Below, one piece after another: positions 1-10,825 of a stretch of 64,000 nucleotides of DNA. The position numbers were made by a program, and so were the translations under genes. The DNA comes from Symsagittifera roscoffensis. Taxonomy: Eukaryota > Xenacoelomorpha > Acoela > Convolutidae. Positions within the stretch are counted from its first letter, which is position 1, and each line of letters starts with the position of its first letter. Below the pieces are notes generated by a model. That model was not told where the DNA came from. It ran no database searches and saw nothing but the letters and a program-made list of their open reading frames with translations. The stretch is from assembly GCF_963678635.1 (NCBI RefSeq), contig NC_087064.1:71113465-71177464 (forward strand). Reading direction: 5' to 3'.

Positions 1-899
1 TCAAATGCATTCTTTTGTTAATGATTTTTTGGGCTTTTTACTTCACATAAACTACATAAATATGATGATGAAATTGCACAAAGGTGAGTTATAAATATTA
101 AATTTAGAAGGCAACTATTTTGTTCAAAATACTTAATTTTACTGCGCTGAGTTGTTTTAGTGTGACACAGACGATAGCGATCGCAAGGTCACAGCAGCAG
201 GTCCCCAGAGAGAAACCGAAGACTTTACATAGACTTAAATTGGTCCCGATGACATATAGGCAACCACAATAAATTTAAAATCCTTAGATTGAAAATTTAT
301 AGTACTCAAAAACTCAGCCGATACATATACTCATATCCATCCGTTTCAGTTTAAATGAAGAATTTTAGTTTAAAGAAAATGTTTCGATTGAGTTTTCGAC
401 ATATCTGCCGACGATCAACCAGATTGATCATGACTCCGCCCATCTTTTATACTCCTTTCCTCTATCTGTTCGACCGACGCGTAGCCTCCTCCGGTTTTTG
501 CTTCCCTTGACCGACAGCTCTTGATGTGCCCGCTTGCTCCTTACCCAACTTTTTTCGACTTTCCCCGCTCGCAGTAATCATCAATATTCCGCCGCTCGCT
601 GCGCTTTCAAGTTTCTCGCTTTTCTCGCCACTCGTTCGTTCTCGTCATGGTCGTCTTCACTATCTTCTTCGCTGTTTTCAATCATTCGCCGCATCTTCTT
701 TTTCTTATTTTCGTCAGTCTCTGTGTGTACCCGCTTCTTTGGCTATGTCGTTTCGGTTGTTTGACTCCAGATGGTAACATATTAACTTCGGCCTCTGGTG
801 ATCCCAAGTGGTTGATACACCACTGTGGTGCTAGTTTAGTGACGTTTGAGCCACTATGGGGCGCACGGATGGCTTAAATCCACGTCCGCCTCCGCTAAC
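1..899. other. Left flank, no gene recognised
   Basis: About 430 bases of A+T-rich sequence are followed by a C/T-rich, GC-richer stretch (about 430-900). Several overlapping open frames on the plus strand of the C/T-rich part have low-complexity Ser/Phe/Leu-rich translations and match no family I know. This stretch may be the tail or long terminal repeat of the adjoining minus-strand Gypsy fossil, but I found no matching repeat on its other side. I see no promoter or RNA gene. Confidence 0.4.
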
Positions 900-1214
900 G
901 CATGTTCTTCCAACACCCGAGGAGTTTCCACATTGTGGGTAGCGTGCACCAGGCCACTTCGTTTTCCCAAACCAGATTTAACTCCGCTTCAGGGAGTCCG
1001 TTAGCTTCATCTAAACATTGTAGTTTTGGTTCATTACTTTCGTCCAGTGGAGGTTATTAAGTGATGGTTTTTTCTTGAGGTTCCGGAGAACGATACAAGC
1101 TTCTTTTCCATGATGTGCCTCAAATGGCGTTAATTTGTCTTTAGAATCGTAAAGCTTTTAATGCCCGGGATATCAAATTCTTGAATTTTGGGTTTTTGTT
1201 TTCCCGTAGGTACG

Positions 1215-1454
1215 TTAAAACGTAAGTTTTAATGAACCGATGAAACTTTCAACAATACCATTTGAGCGACGATCCCTCACCAGAGTTTTTATAAGCTCAA
1301 TTCCCTCGTAATTACAGAAACTAAGAATTTCATTTAAAAAGTACCCAGACGCTTGATCCATATGTAGTTTACTTGGGTGCCCATGTGTATCCATATGTTT
1401 CCTTAGGAATTTCAGTAAACTTTTTGAATTGTTACTTGAGCAAACGTAGGCCAA
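1215..1454 (-). pseudogene. Gypsy integrase core fragment (fossil)
   Basis: The translation has HMDQASGYFLNEILSFC followed by RRSNGIVESFIGSLK. The first matches the second catalytic Asp block (usually D.G..F) and the second the glutamate block (N..VE..) of retroviral-type integrases. It is the downstream-most recognisable part of the fossil. Part of the core is missing or unrecognisable. Confidence 0.75.
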
Positions 1455-2488
1455 TGTGAAAAAGTGTCTACTACTAGTAAAACATGTTTCTTCAGCCCTT
1501 GCACATAGTTTACTGAACCCCAGAAATCCAACTGTACCAAATTGTTTGGTTCCTCAGTTTTGTATGTTGTGCCTATGTCACCTTTGGGTATGTCCGGTTA
1601 AAGGTTTTTACCTGCTTCCAAGCAGTTCTTGCAGATTTTAGCAGTGGCCGAAAGATTTCGATGCATTAACGGGATCCAAACGTCCTTCGCCGCCGCGAAC
1701 AATTTATCACGACTGTGGCGGTTGTGATGCAGTCATTTGCCTATGGAAGTTGATAAATCCTTCCGTTTCGCCAACCGATCATCCATTCAAAGGCAATTTT
1801 TTCTTACCGAGAAGTCATTGTAATGATGCGCGTATAATTGTGCGAGTTTAGTAATCACTTCTTTTGCCCTAGGGTTCCTGTCCCGCATCCCTAATTTTTG
1901 TCAAAAATGAGTCTTTCCAGACTGAGTTGACGTTTTTGCAATAGTAGAATGTTTTGGATCTAACTTTCCTGCGAGTTGGTAGTAGACATGTTTTTAAGTT
2001 TGAAAAATTGATCGTTTTGTTTTTATAAAGAACTGTATTTAGCTGATTGAGAACAACGTTTGTTTTGTTTATTGCGCAATTTGCATATTTCCTCCGGTAT
2101 GTAAATTCCTTGCTTCTGATTTGCTGACCACCGGTTGCATGCAACCACGACCTCCTGTGAGCGCTCACAATTCCGTCAATACTTTGCATATTCAATTTTC
2201 TCTCGATTTCGATTGCATGTGACATTCTCGCCGGATTGAACGCATGATCGTATGCCCTCAACCGTCGGAAACTTGACAAATAATCCGCCATCCCCATTTT
2301 GATCCTTGGCAATGATCAACTATAAAATCTTACGACAACAAACGGTCGTACCATCGGGTTAGTCTACTAAAAAAAGGTTTTAGTACCTTTCGACAATGAA
2401 ATTAACAGAGTTAACAGTGCTTTATGATCCGATATAACTGTAAAAATGTGATCGTAGATATGATTGCGAAAATGCTTGGTGGCCCACA

Positions 2489-2977
2489 CTACTGAAAGTA
2501 ATTCAAGTCCGACTGTCGAATTTTTTTCTTGGCCGGGTTAAGATAACGTGGTGAAAATGAAATTGGGTGCCACCCATTTGAGCCATACTGCTCTAACACG
2601 GCCCCCAAACCGTCATGGCTAGCGTCGCAGACTATTCGATTTTCCCGGTGTATAACGTAGTGTTTACGTTCGACAATGTTCTGAACCAACCATTTAAACT
2701 GTTGAGAAGCGTTATCGCATGCCGGCGTCCAAATGAACCCATTGTTTAAACTCAGCAACAGGCGGAGAGGTGAAGTAGTTTCTGCTAGTTTTGGCAAAAA
2801 CTTATGTAAGCTGTACTGTGAACCCGTTAATGACTTTAGCTGTTTTCTTGATTGAGGGGGTTTTAAATCCTGGACCGTTTGGGCTTTCCGAACCGACGGT
2901 CTAATACCATCTTTTCCGATACGAAAACCTAGCCATTCACATTCGGTTTTCTCAAATTGCTTTTTCCGTAAATTCAA
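2489..2977 (-). pseudogene. Gypsy RT thumb and RNase H fragment (fossil)
   Basis: About 160 codons carry the RT connection motif CEWLGFRIGKDGIRPS and the thumb-like series LKPPQSRKQLKSLTG and FLPKLAETTSPLR. The RNase H start VCDASHDGLGAVLEQ and HPISFSPRYLN follow. The DASHDGLGA segment holds the first RNase H catalytic aspartate of Ty3/Gypsy elements. The fragment sits between the RT palm and the integrase pieces on the same strand, as expected for one decayed pol. Confidence 0.9.
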
Positions 2978-3110
2978 GGCAGCGTTCGAATCAGCCAGCT
3001 GCTTAAGAATTTTTTCAACTAATGCAATGTCTTTTGTTTTAGTTCACTTCGATACGACTAAGATGTCGTCATGAATGCGTTCACTTGAGGAAATTCCTTG
3101 AGTAAGCTAT

Positions 3111-3347
3111 CTATATCTTTTGGAATTCCGCTGGAATTGAAATGAGTACGTAAAATCCGTTCTTAAAACGATATGTCCCCGTCGATTTTCCCCCTACTAA
3201 CGAGAAGTTACACTGTTTGATGGTTCTTTGATCTAGTGGTACTTGCCAGTATGCATACGTAAAATCCAAGACATCCCCACTTTTCATTCTGCGATTATTT
3301 GAATTGTCCCGTCTGCTATTTCGTCGATATTGGGCATTTGATACCAA
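3111..3347 (-). pseudogene. Gypsy reverse transcriptase, palm fragment (fossil)
   Basis: The translation contains DFTYAYWQVPLDQ followed by CNFSLVGGKSTGTYRFKNGF and PAEFQK. This is the palm region around the first catalytic aspartate of Ty3/Gypsy reverse transcriptases, where the family usually reads DL..AY.Q and PAEFQ. It lies upstream of the RNase H fragment in the reading direction of the element, which is the normal order. It is a fragment of a fossil polyprotein and nothing suggests it is expressed. Confidence 0.85.
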
Positions 3348-3399
3348 TTTTTATGTTTCTGTTTGTTTATTTCCCTTGATTCAAATTGCAGATTTATGC

Positions 3400-4470
3400 T
3401 CCCGTCTTTTTTTTTATGATTACGATTGGGGACAAGATTTTTTACCGAACATTCTTGCAACTTGATACTGTGTCCTTTTTTGGTTAAACGATTTAGTTGC
3501 TTGTTCGCTTTATCATGTAGGCTGATTGGTACCCGTCGAACTTTTTGTTGTACTGGTTTTAACGCGTCGAAAAATTTGGCTCTTACTTATTTTCTCCATT
3601 CTTGTACACACATTTGGATACAACTTACAGAAGTACGTTTGTTGTTCATCTATCCCCACACGCCACTTTTCGTTTCTGTTAATCGAAAAGAGGCGAGTGC
3701 TCGATCAAAAGATAAGAGACTTTTGAATCTGCCAGTAATATGTACTGAAACTAGAAAAAGTTCTTACGCAATTTACCTGTTAAATCGTTCAATTTTCTGG
3801 CACTGAATTAGCTAACACCTGATATATGTTCGAAAATACTAATTGCTTGTTAAGATTTATACTTAAAACAATTTATCAGGGAGATTCTTGAAAGATAACG
3901 AAACCTTAACGCAACTCTTCTTTTTAAACTTGCACGTTCTGTTTGGAGTATTTTTTCTTCTATTATCATATTAATTTTCCTAGAACATTGTATTAAGACT
4001 AAACGTTGCTCGTTATATTGTCCTTGTGTCCGTGTTTACTACCTTCATTTTCAAGATTTTAAATACGATTGTTTGAAATGATGTATATCGAAAACACTAT
4101 AATTTTCTTTCCCTATTTGACACAGATGTGACACAGAAATGGCATATTTGGCTTAAATTTTGGTTTCAAATAAGTGTTTTCTCAAAAGACCACAAAATTT
4201 AATATTCTATCGCTTCAGTAAAATGAATTTTATAAAGAATGGACCGCACAATGTCACCCTAGTTATATGTTTCGCGTGGGTTTTTGTGATGTAGGATTCG
4301 AATGCTTACGCAACTTGTTACTTTTTGTAGCTAGTTGTAAATGACATCTTGTTTATCATTTTTTCAGCAAACTTTTTATCAAGTTTTAATTAAAACTCTC
4401 ATTCAATCTAACATAAAATTCGTTAAACTGAGATATTTTATAAGCTAACTATTGCCCGAGTCGAGATTTT
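3400..4470. other. No gene recognised between Gypsy fossil and repeat patch
   Basis: A+T-rich sequence. One plus-strand open frame (3426-3806) is probably chance: its translation is Phe/Leu/Ser-rich without domain motifs. It could cover the decayed gag/protease end of the Gypsy copy on the opposite strand, but no zinc knuckle or DTG/DSG protease motif was found. Confidence 0.35.
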
Positions 4471-4483
4471 TCACCTAATTTGA

Positions 4484-4668
4484 AGCAAGATTTGAGCGGT
4501 TTGAGCGTTTTTTTTAGACAATTACGCTCAAAATCTTGCTTCAAAATGAGCGGTTTGAGCGCTTTTTGATCGGTTTATCTAAAAAAACCGCTCAAAAACC
4601 GCGCAAGATTTGAACGGTTTTGAGCGGTTTAACTAAAAAAACCGCTCAAAAACCGCGCAAGATTTAAT
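4484..4668. repeat. GAGCGGTTT / AAACCGCTC inverted-tandem repeat, left block
   Basis: The decamer-like word tgagcggttt and its complement aaaccgctca recur many times here in both orientations, interspersed with words such as gcaagattt. The block can fold on itself repeatedly. The same vocabulary returns at 5127-5360 and weakly at 5750-5840. It abuts the tRNA-Arg relic on the right. Confidence 0.85.
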
Positions 4669-4671
4669 AAT

Positions 4672-4676
4672 AAAAA
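4672..4676 (-). terminator. Pol III T5 terminator of the tRNA-Arg relic
   Basis: A run of five T on the minus strand starts two bases after the discriminator position of the tRNA relic, the usual placement for RNA polymerase III termination. Confidence 0.6.
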
Positions 4677-4678
4677 GT

Positions 4679-4751
4679 CGACCAGAGAGGGATTCGAACC
4701 CGCAATCTTCTGATTCGAAGTCAGACGCCTTATCCGTTAGTCTATGCGCAC
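4679..4751 (-). pseudogene. tRNA-Arg(TCG) relic
   Basis: On the minus strand the anticodon arm TCTGA-CTTCGAA-TCAGA is perfect, with anticodon TCG, and the D-loop region (aacggataaggc) and T-loop (ggttcgaatcc) are canonical Pol III box A and box B. The acceptor arms (5' gtgcgca, 3' tctggtc) do not pair, and the D and T stems each have a mismatch. It is therefore a tRNA pseudogene or the head of a tRNA-derived SINE rather than a working gene. The 3' end has no SINE-like body before the terminator. Confidence 0.75.
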
Positions 4752-4897
4752 TTGCTGGAAGCTTAATATTCGCTGTATTTGTTCTAATGAATATGTTCAA
4801 TGTTTTAGACATGCACAACAAATATACCATCAGGATTTTTATTGTCAGTCTCTTCAAAATAACAAAAATAATCGATTATAAGATCGCACACCAACTT

Positions 4898-5085
4898 CCC
4901 CCCCCCCCACCTCTTACTAGAGTTGATGTCCCCCCTCACCTCTTACTAGAGTTGATGTCCCTTACTAGAGTTAGATGTCCCCTAACTAGAGAGAGAGGGG
5001 GCACGTCGTGGTTGGGGGTTTCGTGGGGGGATGGTTAAACGTGAGGGGGTACGCTGAGGGGGGGTACGTTGGGGGGGGGGGGGGG
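4898..5085. repeat. C-run / G-run tract with short tandem repeat
   Basis: The plus strand opens with 11 C (4898-4908). A roughly 28-bp unit containing ttactagagttgatgtcc then repeats about three times (to about 4985), followed by six G runs: 4997-5001, 5014-5018, 5025-5030, 5045-5049, 5058-5064 and a 15-G run at 5071-5085. The G-rich half satisfies the usual pattern for an intramolecular G-quadruplex on the plus strand, and the C11 run could pair with it. It is very different in composition from its surroundings. Confidence 0.85.
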
Positions 5086-5112
5086 AACTCAAGAGAAACG
5101 TTGAGTCTGGGA

Positions 5113-5374
5113 CCTCGACCCGGGAAGACCGCTCAAAAACCGCTCAAAAACCGCTCAAATCTTGCTTGAAAAACCGTTCAAAAATCAACGCAAGAAATGA
5201 GCGGTTTTTGAGCAATTTTTGAGCGGTTTTTTAAGCAAGATTTGAGCGGTTTGAGCGTTTTTTCCAAAAAAAGCGCCCAAACCGCCCAAATCGTTCAAAC
5301 CGCTCAAATCTTGCTGGAAAACCGCTCAAACCGCTCAAATCTTGAGCGGTTTTTGAGCGGGATCTCGACCCGGG
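5113..5374. repeat. GAGCGG repeat, right block, flanked by a direct repeat
   Basis: A second block of the aaaccgctca / tgagcggttt vocabulary occupies 5127-5360. It is bracketed by near-identical words ctcgacccggg at 5114-5124 and 5364-5374, as if the block had been inserted or expanded between duplicated ends. Short open frames over this block, rich in Arg-Phe-Glu or Ser-Asn-Arg, simply translate the repeat. Confidence 0.8.
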
Positions 5375-5379
5375 TGGAC

Positions 5380-5947
5380 TTTTTTTGTGTAAGTTTAGTA
5401 CCAAAATTTCCTTTAACACATCGAAGTTTAGTGTAAAACAATTGGTTTTCTGGTTTTAGAACCTCGTTGCTAAGAATTGATTGATACAAGCAGTGTAATC
5501 TGAAAGTTTTATTTAAAAAATTATCAATAACTACGCATTTTTGTCTTTCGCACTGAGAAGTCGCTGTTCACGAGTTTACAAGAAGAAAGTGTTTAATTTA
5601 AACTAAAAATCAGAACCAAGTCAGAATTATTCTCACAAGTCTCATGGAAGAATTGGAAGCTTGTAATTTTATTGAGAAGTTTTAGGCAGTGCTTCGGATT
5701 ACTCGGCTCAAGATTTGGAGTTTTTGGGAAGCGTATACCGGTTTTCATACAAATACGCTCAAAATCGCTCAAAGCGCTCGAATCGTTCCAAAATTGAGAA
5801 CAACTGTTCAAATTTTGCAGTTCTCAAGCGGTTTTTTGACCTACAGCTGGAAGCGGGACATTTATTGCTATATATAAAGGAAAGAATTTTAAGAACTTTC
5901 AAGATTTTAGTTTGTTCCAATTTTTTTTGAACAAAAAGTAATCTTTA
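5380..5947. other. Leader region before BEL/Pao gag
   Basis: This stretch may hold the 5' long terminal repeat and leader of the adjoining BEL/Pao element. It includes a TATA-like ctatatataaagg at about 5868-5880, roughly 70 bases before the first gag frame, and a minor patch of cgctcaaa-type words (about 5755-5840). With the 3' end lost in the assembly gap the repeat cannot be matched, so the left edge of the element is open. Confidence 0.35.
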
Positions 5948-8542
5948 TTGCCTTCAGATGATGGTTGCCTTCAAGTTAGTCGGCTGTCAACAACTATGGA
6001 CGATACCAATACCAACCATCCGTCGACGTCGACAATAACTGCAAAAATTACCTCTAGTAAATTCAGGCTGGCTGGAATTGAAATGAGCCGGTCTATGGAG
6101 TTCTTACAGTCACAGATAAAAAGAGGAACCCATATTAGTTCTTTGAAGACTTTGGCGCAGAAAACAGAAGGCCGATTAGAACAAATGAAAGTAATAGCAA
6201 CTGAAGTGTTCGCAAATGGATCTTCGGAAGACAACGACGACGCTATGGAGATAAGTGCATGTCTTTCACGACACCTTTTAGAGGTAACCCACAACGTCAA
6301 CACTTTAAGCGAAGACTTAACCAGCTGTTCTGGTTCTAATACAATAAACGTAAACGAATCGACGCCTGTATCCGGGCGAAACCCCTTCGTCAAGAACACA
6401 TATGCCGAAAATCACTTCACTCAGCCCTCTAGCAACCGCGTGAACAATTCATCTGATGGAGAGCCAATTAACTTACAGAACGACATGCTACTTCACCAAC
6501 ACTCAACCACCGACGTACCGCAAATATCTTTAAACCACTCTGCAAACGAATCATTGTCTAGAGAGTTGACCTCTCTAAGTTCTCAGTCAAGAGAAGAAAG
6601 CTTGGAACAAAAAAGGTTTACAGGATATGAACAAACTATTCAACCAAAGAACAACAAGCATTGCCAGACAATTTAAATTTGAATCGAAGCCATGATTCGT
6701 TTCAGTTTTCAGCTCCAGCAGTCAATGCAAATCTCCACGAAAAATTTTCATTGGAATCTTCATTTGCTTATTCCAATCGTCAGCAACCAGGAAACGTTAT
6801 ACAAACATCAACTTCAAAGGAAAATAATTTCCATCTAACTCATCAGAAAAATTTAGAGCAGTATACATCTCCCCCTACTGTCATACAAGTGAATCAGAAC
6901 CCGTTTGCTCAAAGTCACTCGGTTGAAAAGTTTCAAAGAACTTTGGATTTGGACAACCAGGTTGTGGATAGTCATGGGTATGATAAAAATCAATTAAACA
7001 TTCTACATGCACATCATTGTCATGAACCGGTTTTCAACAACCCGATATCAACACACTGCGAACAGAATAGAGATGCGCTTAGAGAAAATCATTCAGGATA
7101 CCTCATTCATCCTAACTACAACCAAACTCCACCGCATCTGCTTGTGCAAAGTCATCCATGCAACCAGATATTGGACACCCATGGCAGTAAACAAAGCGAA
7201 ACACACAATATACAGCCACAACATAATTTTGATCAGGTTGTAAATTACCCAGTTTCATCAAACAGTGAACAGAATAGAGATGCTTTTAGAGAAAACTATT
7301 CTTTATATACCAATAATGCTAACTACAACCAACCGCGGCCCATTCCAACGGTTCAAAACCATCCCTACAACCAGATAACGGATACTCATGTTGGTAACAG
7401 CTACCAAACAAACAATCTTCATACACAACATCATCTTGATCAGGCTATATATAATCCAATTTCATCAAACGGTCAACAAATGAGAGATCCATTTGTAGAA
7501 AGTAATTCAAAATTTTTCAATTATCAGAACTACAACCAAGCTCAACCCATTCCAACAATGCACAGCTCTGAAACTTACGCAAGTTTTTTACCCGGACAAG
7601 AAAAAATTGACTATAAGTTTTCTGTTAAACTTCCTCCAATTAAGCTACCTAACTACGACGGAGACCCGATGGCTTACCACGACTGGATAAACATGTTCCA
7701 GGCTACAGTTTACAGGAATCATACAATTAGTCACACTCACCGGATGACTTATCTACAAAAATCATATGCAGCAATCGTCTCAGGAAAAAACGAAGATGAT
7801 AAGGAGTTTACAACCGCAACCTCTAGCAGATACGGCCAGTCGCATAGCATTGAAAAAAACACATACCATCAACAAAAACAAGTGGACAGTGAAATTCATT
7901 TTTAAAAAAAGGGAGGGTTTACTGCTTCAGAAAAAGCAACATTTGAACGGTTACCCAACCTTTGGTTCGAACAATTACAGCTGATCCCTGTGTCGTTCGT
8001 CAATAATGGTAAAGTGTGTGACACTTACGCTCTCATTGACCCTGGCAGCCAATTTATTTTTATGCTTGATCAAATTGCAGACTTCTTGGAAATCTCATCA
8101 TCAGAAACAGCAAACATGTCTTTACAATATATAAATATCAACCATGAGATGCCGGTTGCAAAACTAGACAACATCGTTAATTTAGCACCGTACAAACAAA
8201 CGGGGCAAACGTTTCCAATTCGTAATGTGTATAAAACGCCATTTTTAAATATACCTCCTGCAGATGTTGCTCATTCGAATGAAATCTGTCAGGGTTTCAA
8301 AGGTTTTAGACACATACAATTTCCCAATATTGCTGGCGGAAGAATTGGAGCGCTACTTGGCGTTAATACGTTCTCTTATACGTACCCCATTCAAGTAATT
8401 GAAGGAAATGATTGCCGACCACACGGAAAACAAAGTCGACTTGGCTGGACAATTGCAGGAGAATATCACCAAACAATTGCTCCCGCACGGTTGAAAGTTT
8501 TTCAATTATCAGAACTGCAACCAAGCTCAACCCATTCCAACA

Positions 8543-9349
8543 ATGCACAGCTCTGAAACTTACGCAAGTTTTTTATCCGGACAAGAAAAAATTGACTATA
8601 AGTTTTCTGTTAAACTTCCTCCAATTAAGCTACCTAACTACGACGGAGAACCGATGGCTTACCACGACTGGATAAACATGTTCCAGGCTACAGTTGACAG
8701 GAATCATACAATTAGTGACACTCACCGGATGACTTATCTACAGGATTTGGTGTCAGGAAAAGCAAAAGCACTCATCAAAGGGTACTCATGTAACCCTGCT
8801 TTTTATAAAGCCGCACTGAGGGACCTTCAAAATCATTTTGGCGACTCACACTATATTGTAAAAGCTTTCATTCAGCAAATTGAAACTTGGCCGTCCTCAA
8901 CAAGTAACAATCGTTCAGTTGTTTCATTTGCATCCTTTTTGAAACAGTTAGTTCGAACCTTCCAAAATTTGGGTTTTCAAGCAGACTTGCATTCTACAGC
9001 TTTACTCAAACTTATCAAAACTAAAGTTCCTGACAATATACTTATGAAATGGACCGAATACGCTGTCCGTGAAAATTTTCAAAACAACAACGTACAATTG
9101 TCTCAGGAGTGGCTTGAAATACAAGCTAAACCATTGGAAAGATTACAAGGGGAGCAATTGTTTCTGGGGACGTCAGCGGTCAAAGATCAGGAACTTAAGA
9201 CACAAAATCAAACGTCTTTGGGAAGTAACCAAAACGCTAAAATGGGGTCTGACATCAATACGACAACCAAATTCCAATATCCTTCCAAAAATGCTTCATT
9301 TGTTCGCAGGAACATTTTTTGGCTCATTGCCCCCGCTACCAGAGCTTAG
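8543..9349 (+). pseudogene. BEL/Pao gag core (DUF1759-like), fossil
   Basis: The translation contains LPPIKLPNYDGEPMAYHDW, then SGKAKALIKGYSCNPAFY and LQNHFGDSHYIVKAFI. These are the conserved blocks of the DUF1759 family, the gag/nucleocapsid-side region of BEL/Pao polyproteins. A near copy of its first 80 codons lies upstream at 7558-7760 as part of the internal duplication. The zinc-knuckle stretch follows directly downstream. Confidence 0.85.
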
Positions 9350-9530
9350 CACCAGTTGAAAAAAAATATAATTTGGTAAAACAGCACGAGCTCTGCATAA
9401 ATTGCTTAAGTTCTCGTCATTCAAGAAACAATTGCAATTCAGAGAGACGATGTCAGCAATGTAGAGGGTTCCATCATACTTCACTTCATGATCCATCTCG
9501 ATTTACAAGCAAAAACAGTGCATCATATGC
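9319..9530 (+). pseudogene. BEL/Pao zinc-knuckle stretch (fossil)
   Basis: A Cys/His cluster, CINCLSSRHSRNNC followed by CQQCRGFHHTSLHD, matches the paired zinc knuckles that sit between gag core and protease in BEL/Pao elements. These normally bind the element's RNA. Confidence 0.75.
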
Positions 9531-9750
9531 AGCAATCGTCTCAGGAAAAAACGAAGATGATAAGGAGTTTACAACCGCAACCTCTAGCAGATACGGCCAG
9601 TCGCATAGCATTGACAAAAACACATACCATCAACAAAAACAAGTGGACAGTGAAATTCATTTTTAAAAAAAGGGAGGGTTTACTGCTTCAGAAAAAGCAA
9701 CAATTGAACGGTTACCCAACCTTTGGTTCGAACAATTACAGCTGATCCCT

Positions 9751-10662
9751 GTGTCGTTCGTCAATAATGGTAAAGTGTGTGACACTTACGCTCTCATTGA
9801 CCCTGGCAGCCAATTTACTTTTATGCTTGATCAAATTGCAGACTTCTTGGAAATCTCATCATCAAAAACAGCAAACATGTCTTTACAATATATAAATATC
9901 AACCATGAGATGCCGGTTGCAAAACTAGACAACATCGTTAATTTAGCACCGTACAAACAAACGGGGCAAACGTTTCCAATTCGTAATGTGTATAAAACGC
10001 CATTTTTAAATATACCTCCTGCAGATGTTGCTCATTCGAATGAAATCTGTCAGGGTTTCAAAGGTTTTAGACACATACAATTTCCCAATATTGCTGGCGG
10101 AAGAATTGGAGCGCTACTTGGCGTTAATACGTTCTCTTATACGTACCCCATTCAAGTAATTGAAGGAAATGATTGCCGACCACACGGAAAACAAACTCGA
10201 CTTGGCTGGACAATTGCAGGAGAATATCACCAAACAATTGCTCCCGCACGGTTGAATAAAGTGCGCAACAGACAAACTTCGGGATTTGTTTTCCACGTTA
10301 CAAGAAAGTCAAATGAATCTGTTGAGCAACCATTGGACTACTTAGTTCAGCAGTTCTGGAAAATTGAGGAAACTGGACAAAAAACAACAGAAAAGGAGTT
10401 TTATACCGAAAACAATTTGGCGGCAATTCGGATCCTTGAAAACACAACACATCACACGGGAGAAAGGTATGAAATTGGTTTACCGTGGAAGAATGAGACT
10501 CAATTGCAGAAAAACTACTACATAGCCCGTAATCAACTAAAATCACTTGATCGCCTTCTTGCGAAAAACAACGATCTACGAAATTTATACGAAGCAACCC
10601 TCGTAAATGACCTCGAAAAGAAACACGTGCGACCTGTAGAAATGAAAAGAACAAAACCCTAA
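9751..10662 (+). pseudogene. BEL/Pao aspartic protease and RT N-terminal region (fossil)
   Basis: TYALIDPGSQFTFMLDQIA is the active-site region of an A17-type retropepsin, where this family commonly has D-P-G-S rather than D-T-G. GRIGALLGVNTF and RLGWTIAGEY further on are also typical of BEL/Pao proteases. The following Glu/Lys-rich stretch with EQPLDYLVQQFWKIEE and LPWKNETQLQKNY leads into the reverse transcriptase. A second copy of the protease part lies at 7990-8490. Confidence 0.85.
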
Positions 10663-10825
10663 TAAACCAGCAAAAATCAGAAGAGTAGCCAACGCCGCAT
10701 CTCTTTTTAAAGGCCAATCACTTAACAACAATCTCCTCACAGGTCCAGATCTACTTGCAAATCTGACAGGGATTCTGCTGCGCTTCCGCAAACATTCTAT
10801 TGGTCTTCTTGCCGATATTGAAGGG

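Larger units (their letters stand above)
900..3400 (-). mobile_element. Ty3/Gypsy LTR retrotransposon fossil (pol region)
   Basis: A broken pol region reads on the minus strand in the order expected for Ty3/Gypsy: reverse transcriptase, RNase H, then integrase. Four separate stretches carry family hallmarks, listed as their own entries or noted here. The stretch at 1869-2312 begins with MGMADYLSSF, the sequence that normally closes the RNase H region in this family. Gag and protease are not recognisable upstream (3.4-4.4 kb), and no pair of long terminal repeats was found, so the ends are approximate. The copy has several breaks and is not active. Family assignment is secure from the motifs; age cannot be given without related copies. 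Confidence 0.85.

Noticed and set aside
526-877. Three overlapping plus-strand frames
   Set aside because: C/T-rich low-complexity translations that overlap each other in different frames, with no family motif or splice signals.
5231-5489. Short frames rich in Arg-Phe-Glu / Ser-Asn-Arg
   Set aside because: Direct translations of the GAGCGG repeat block.
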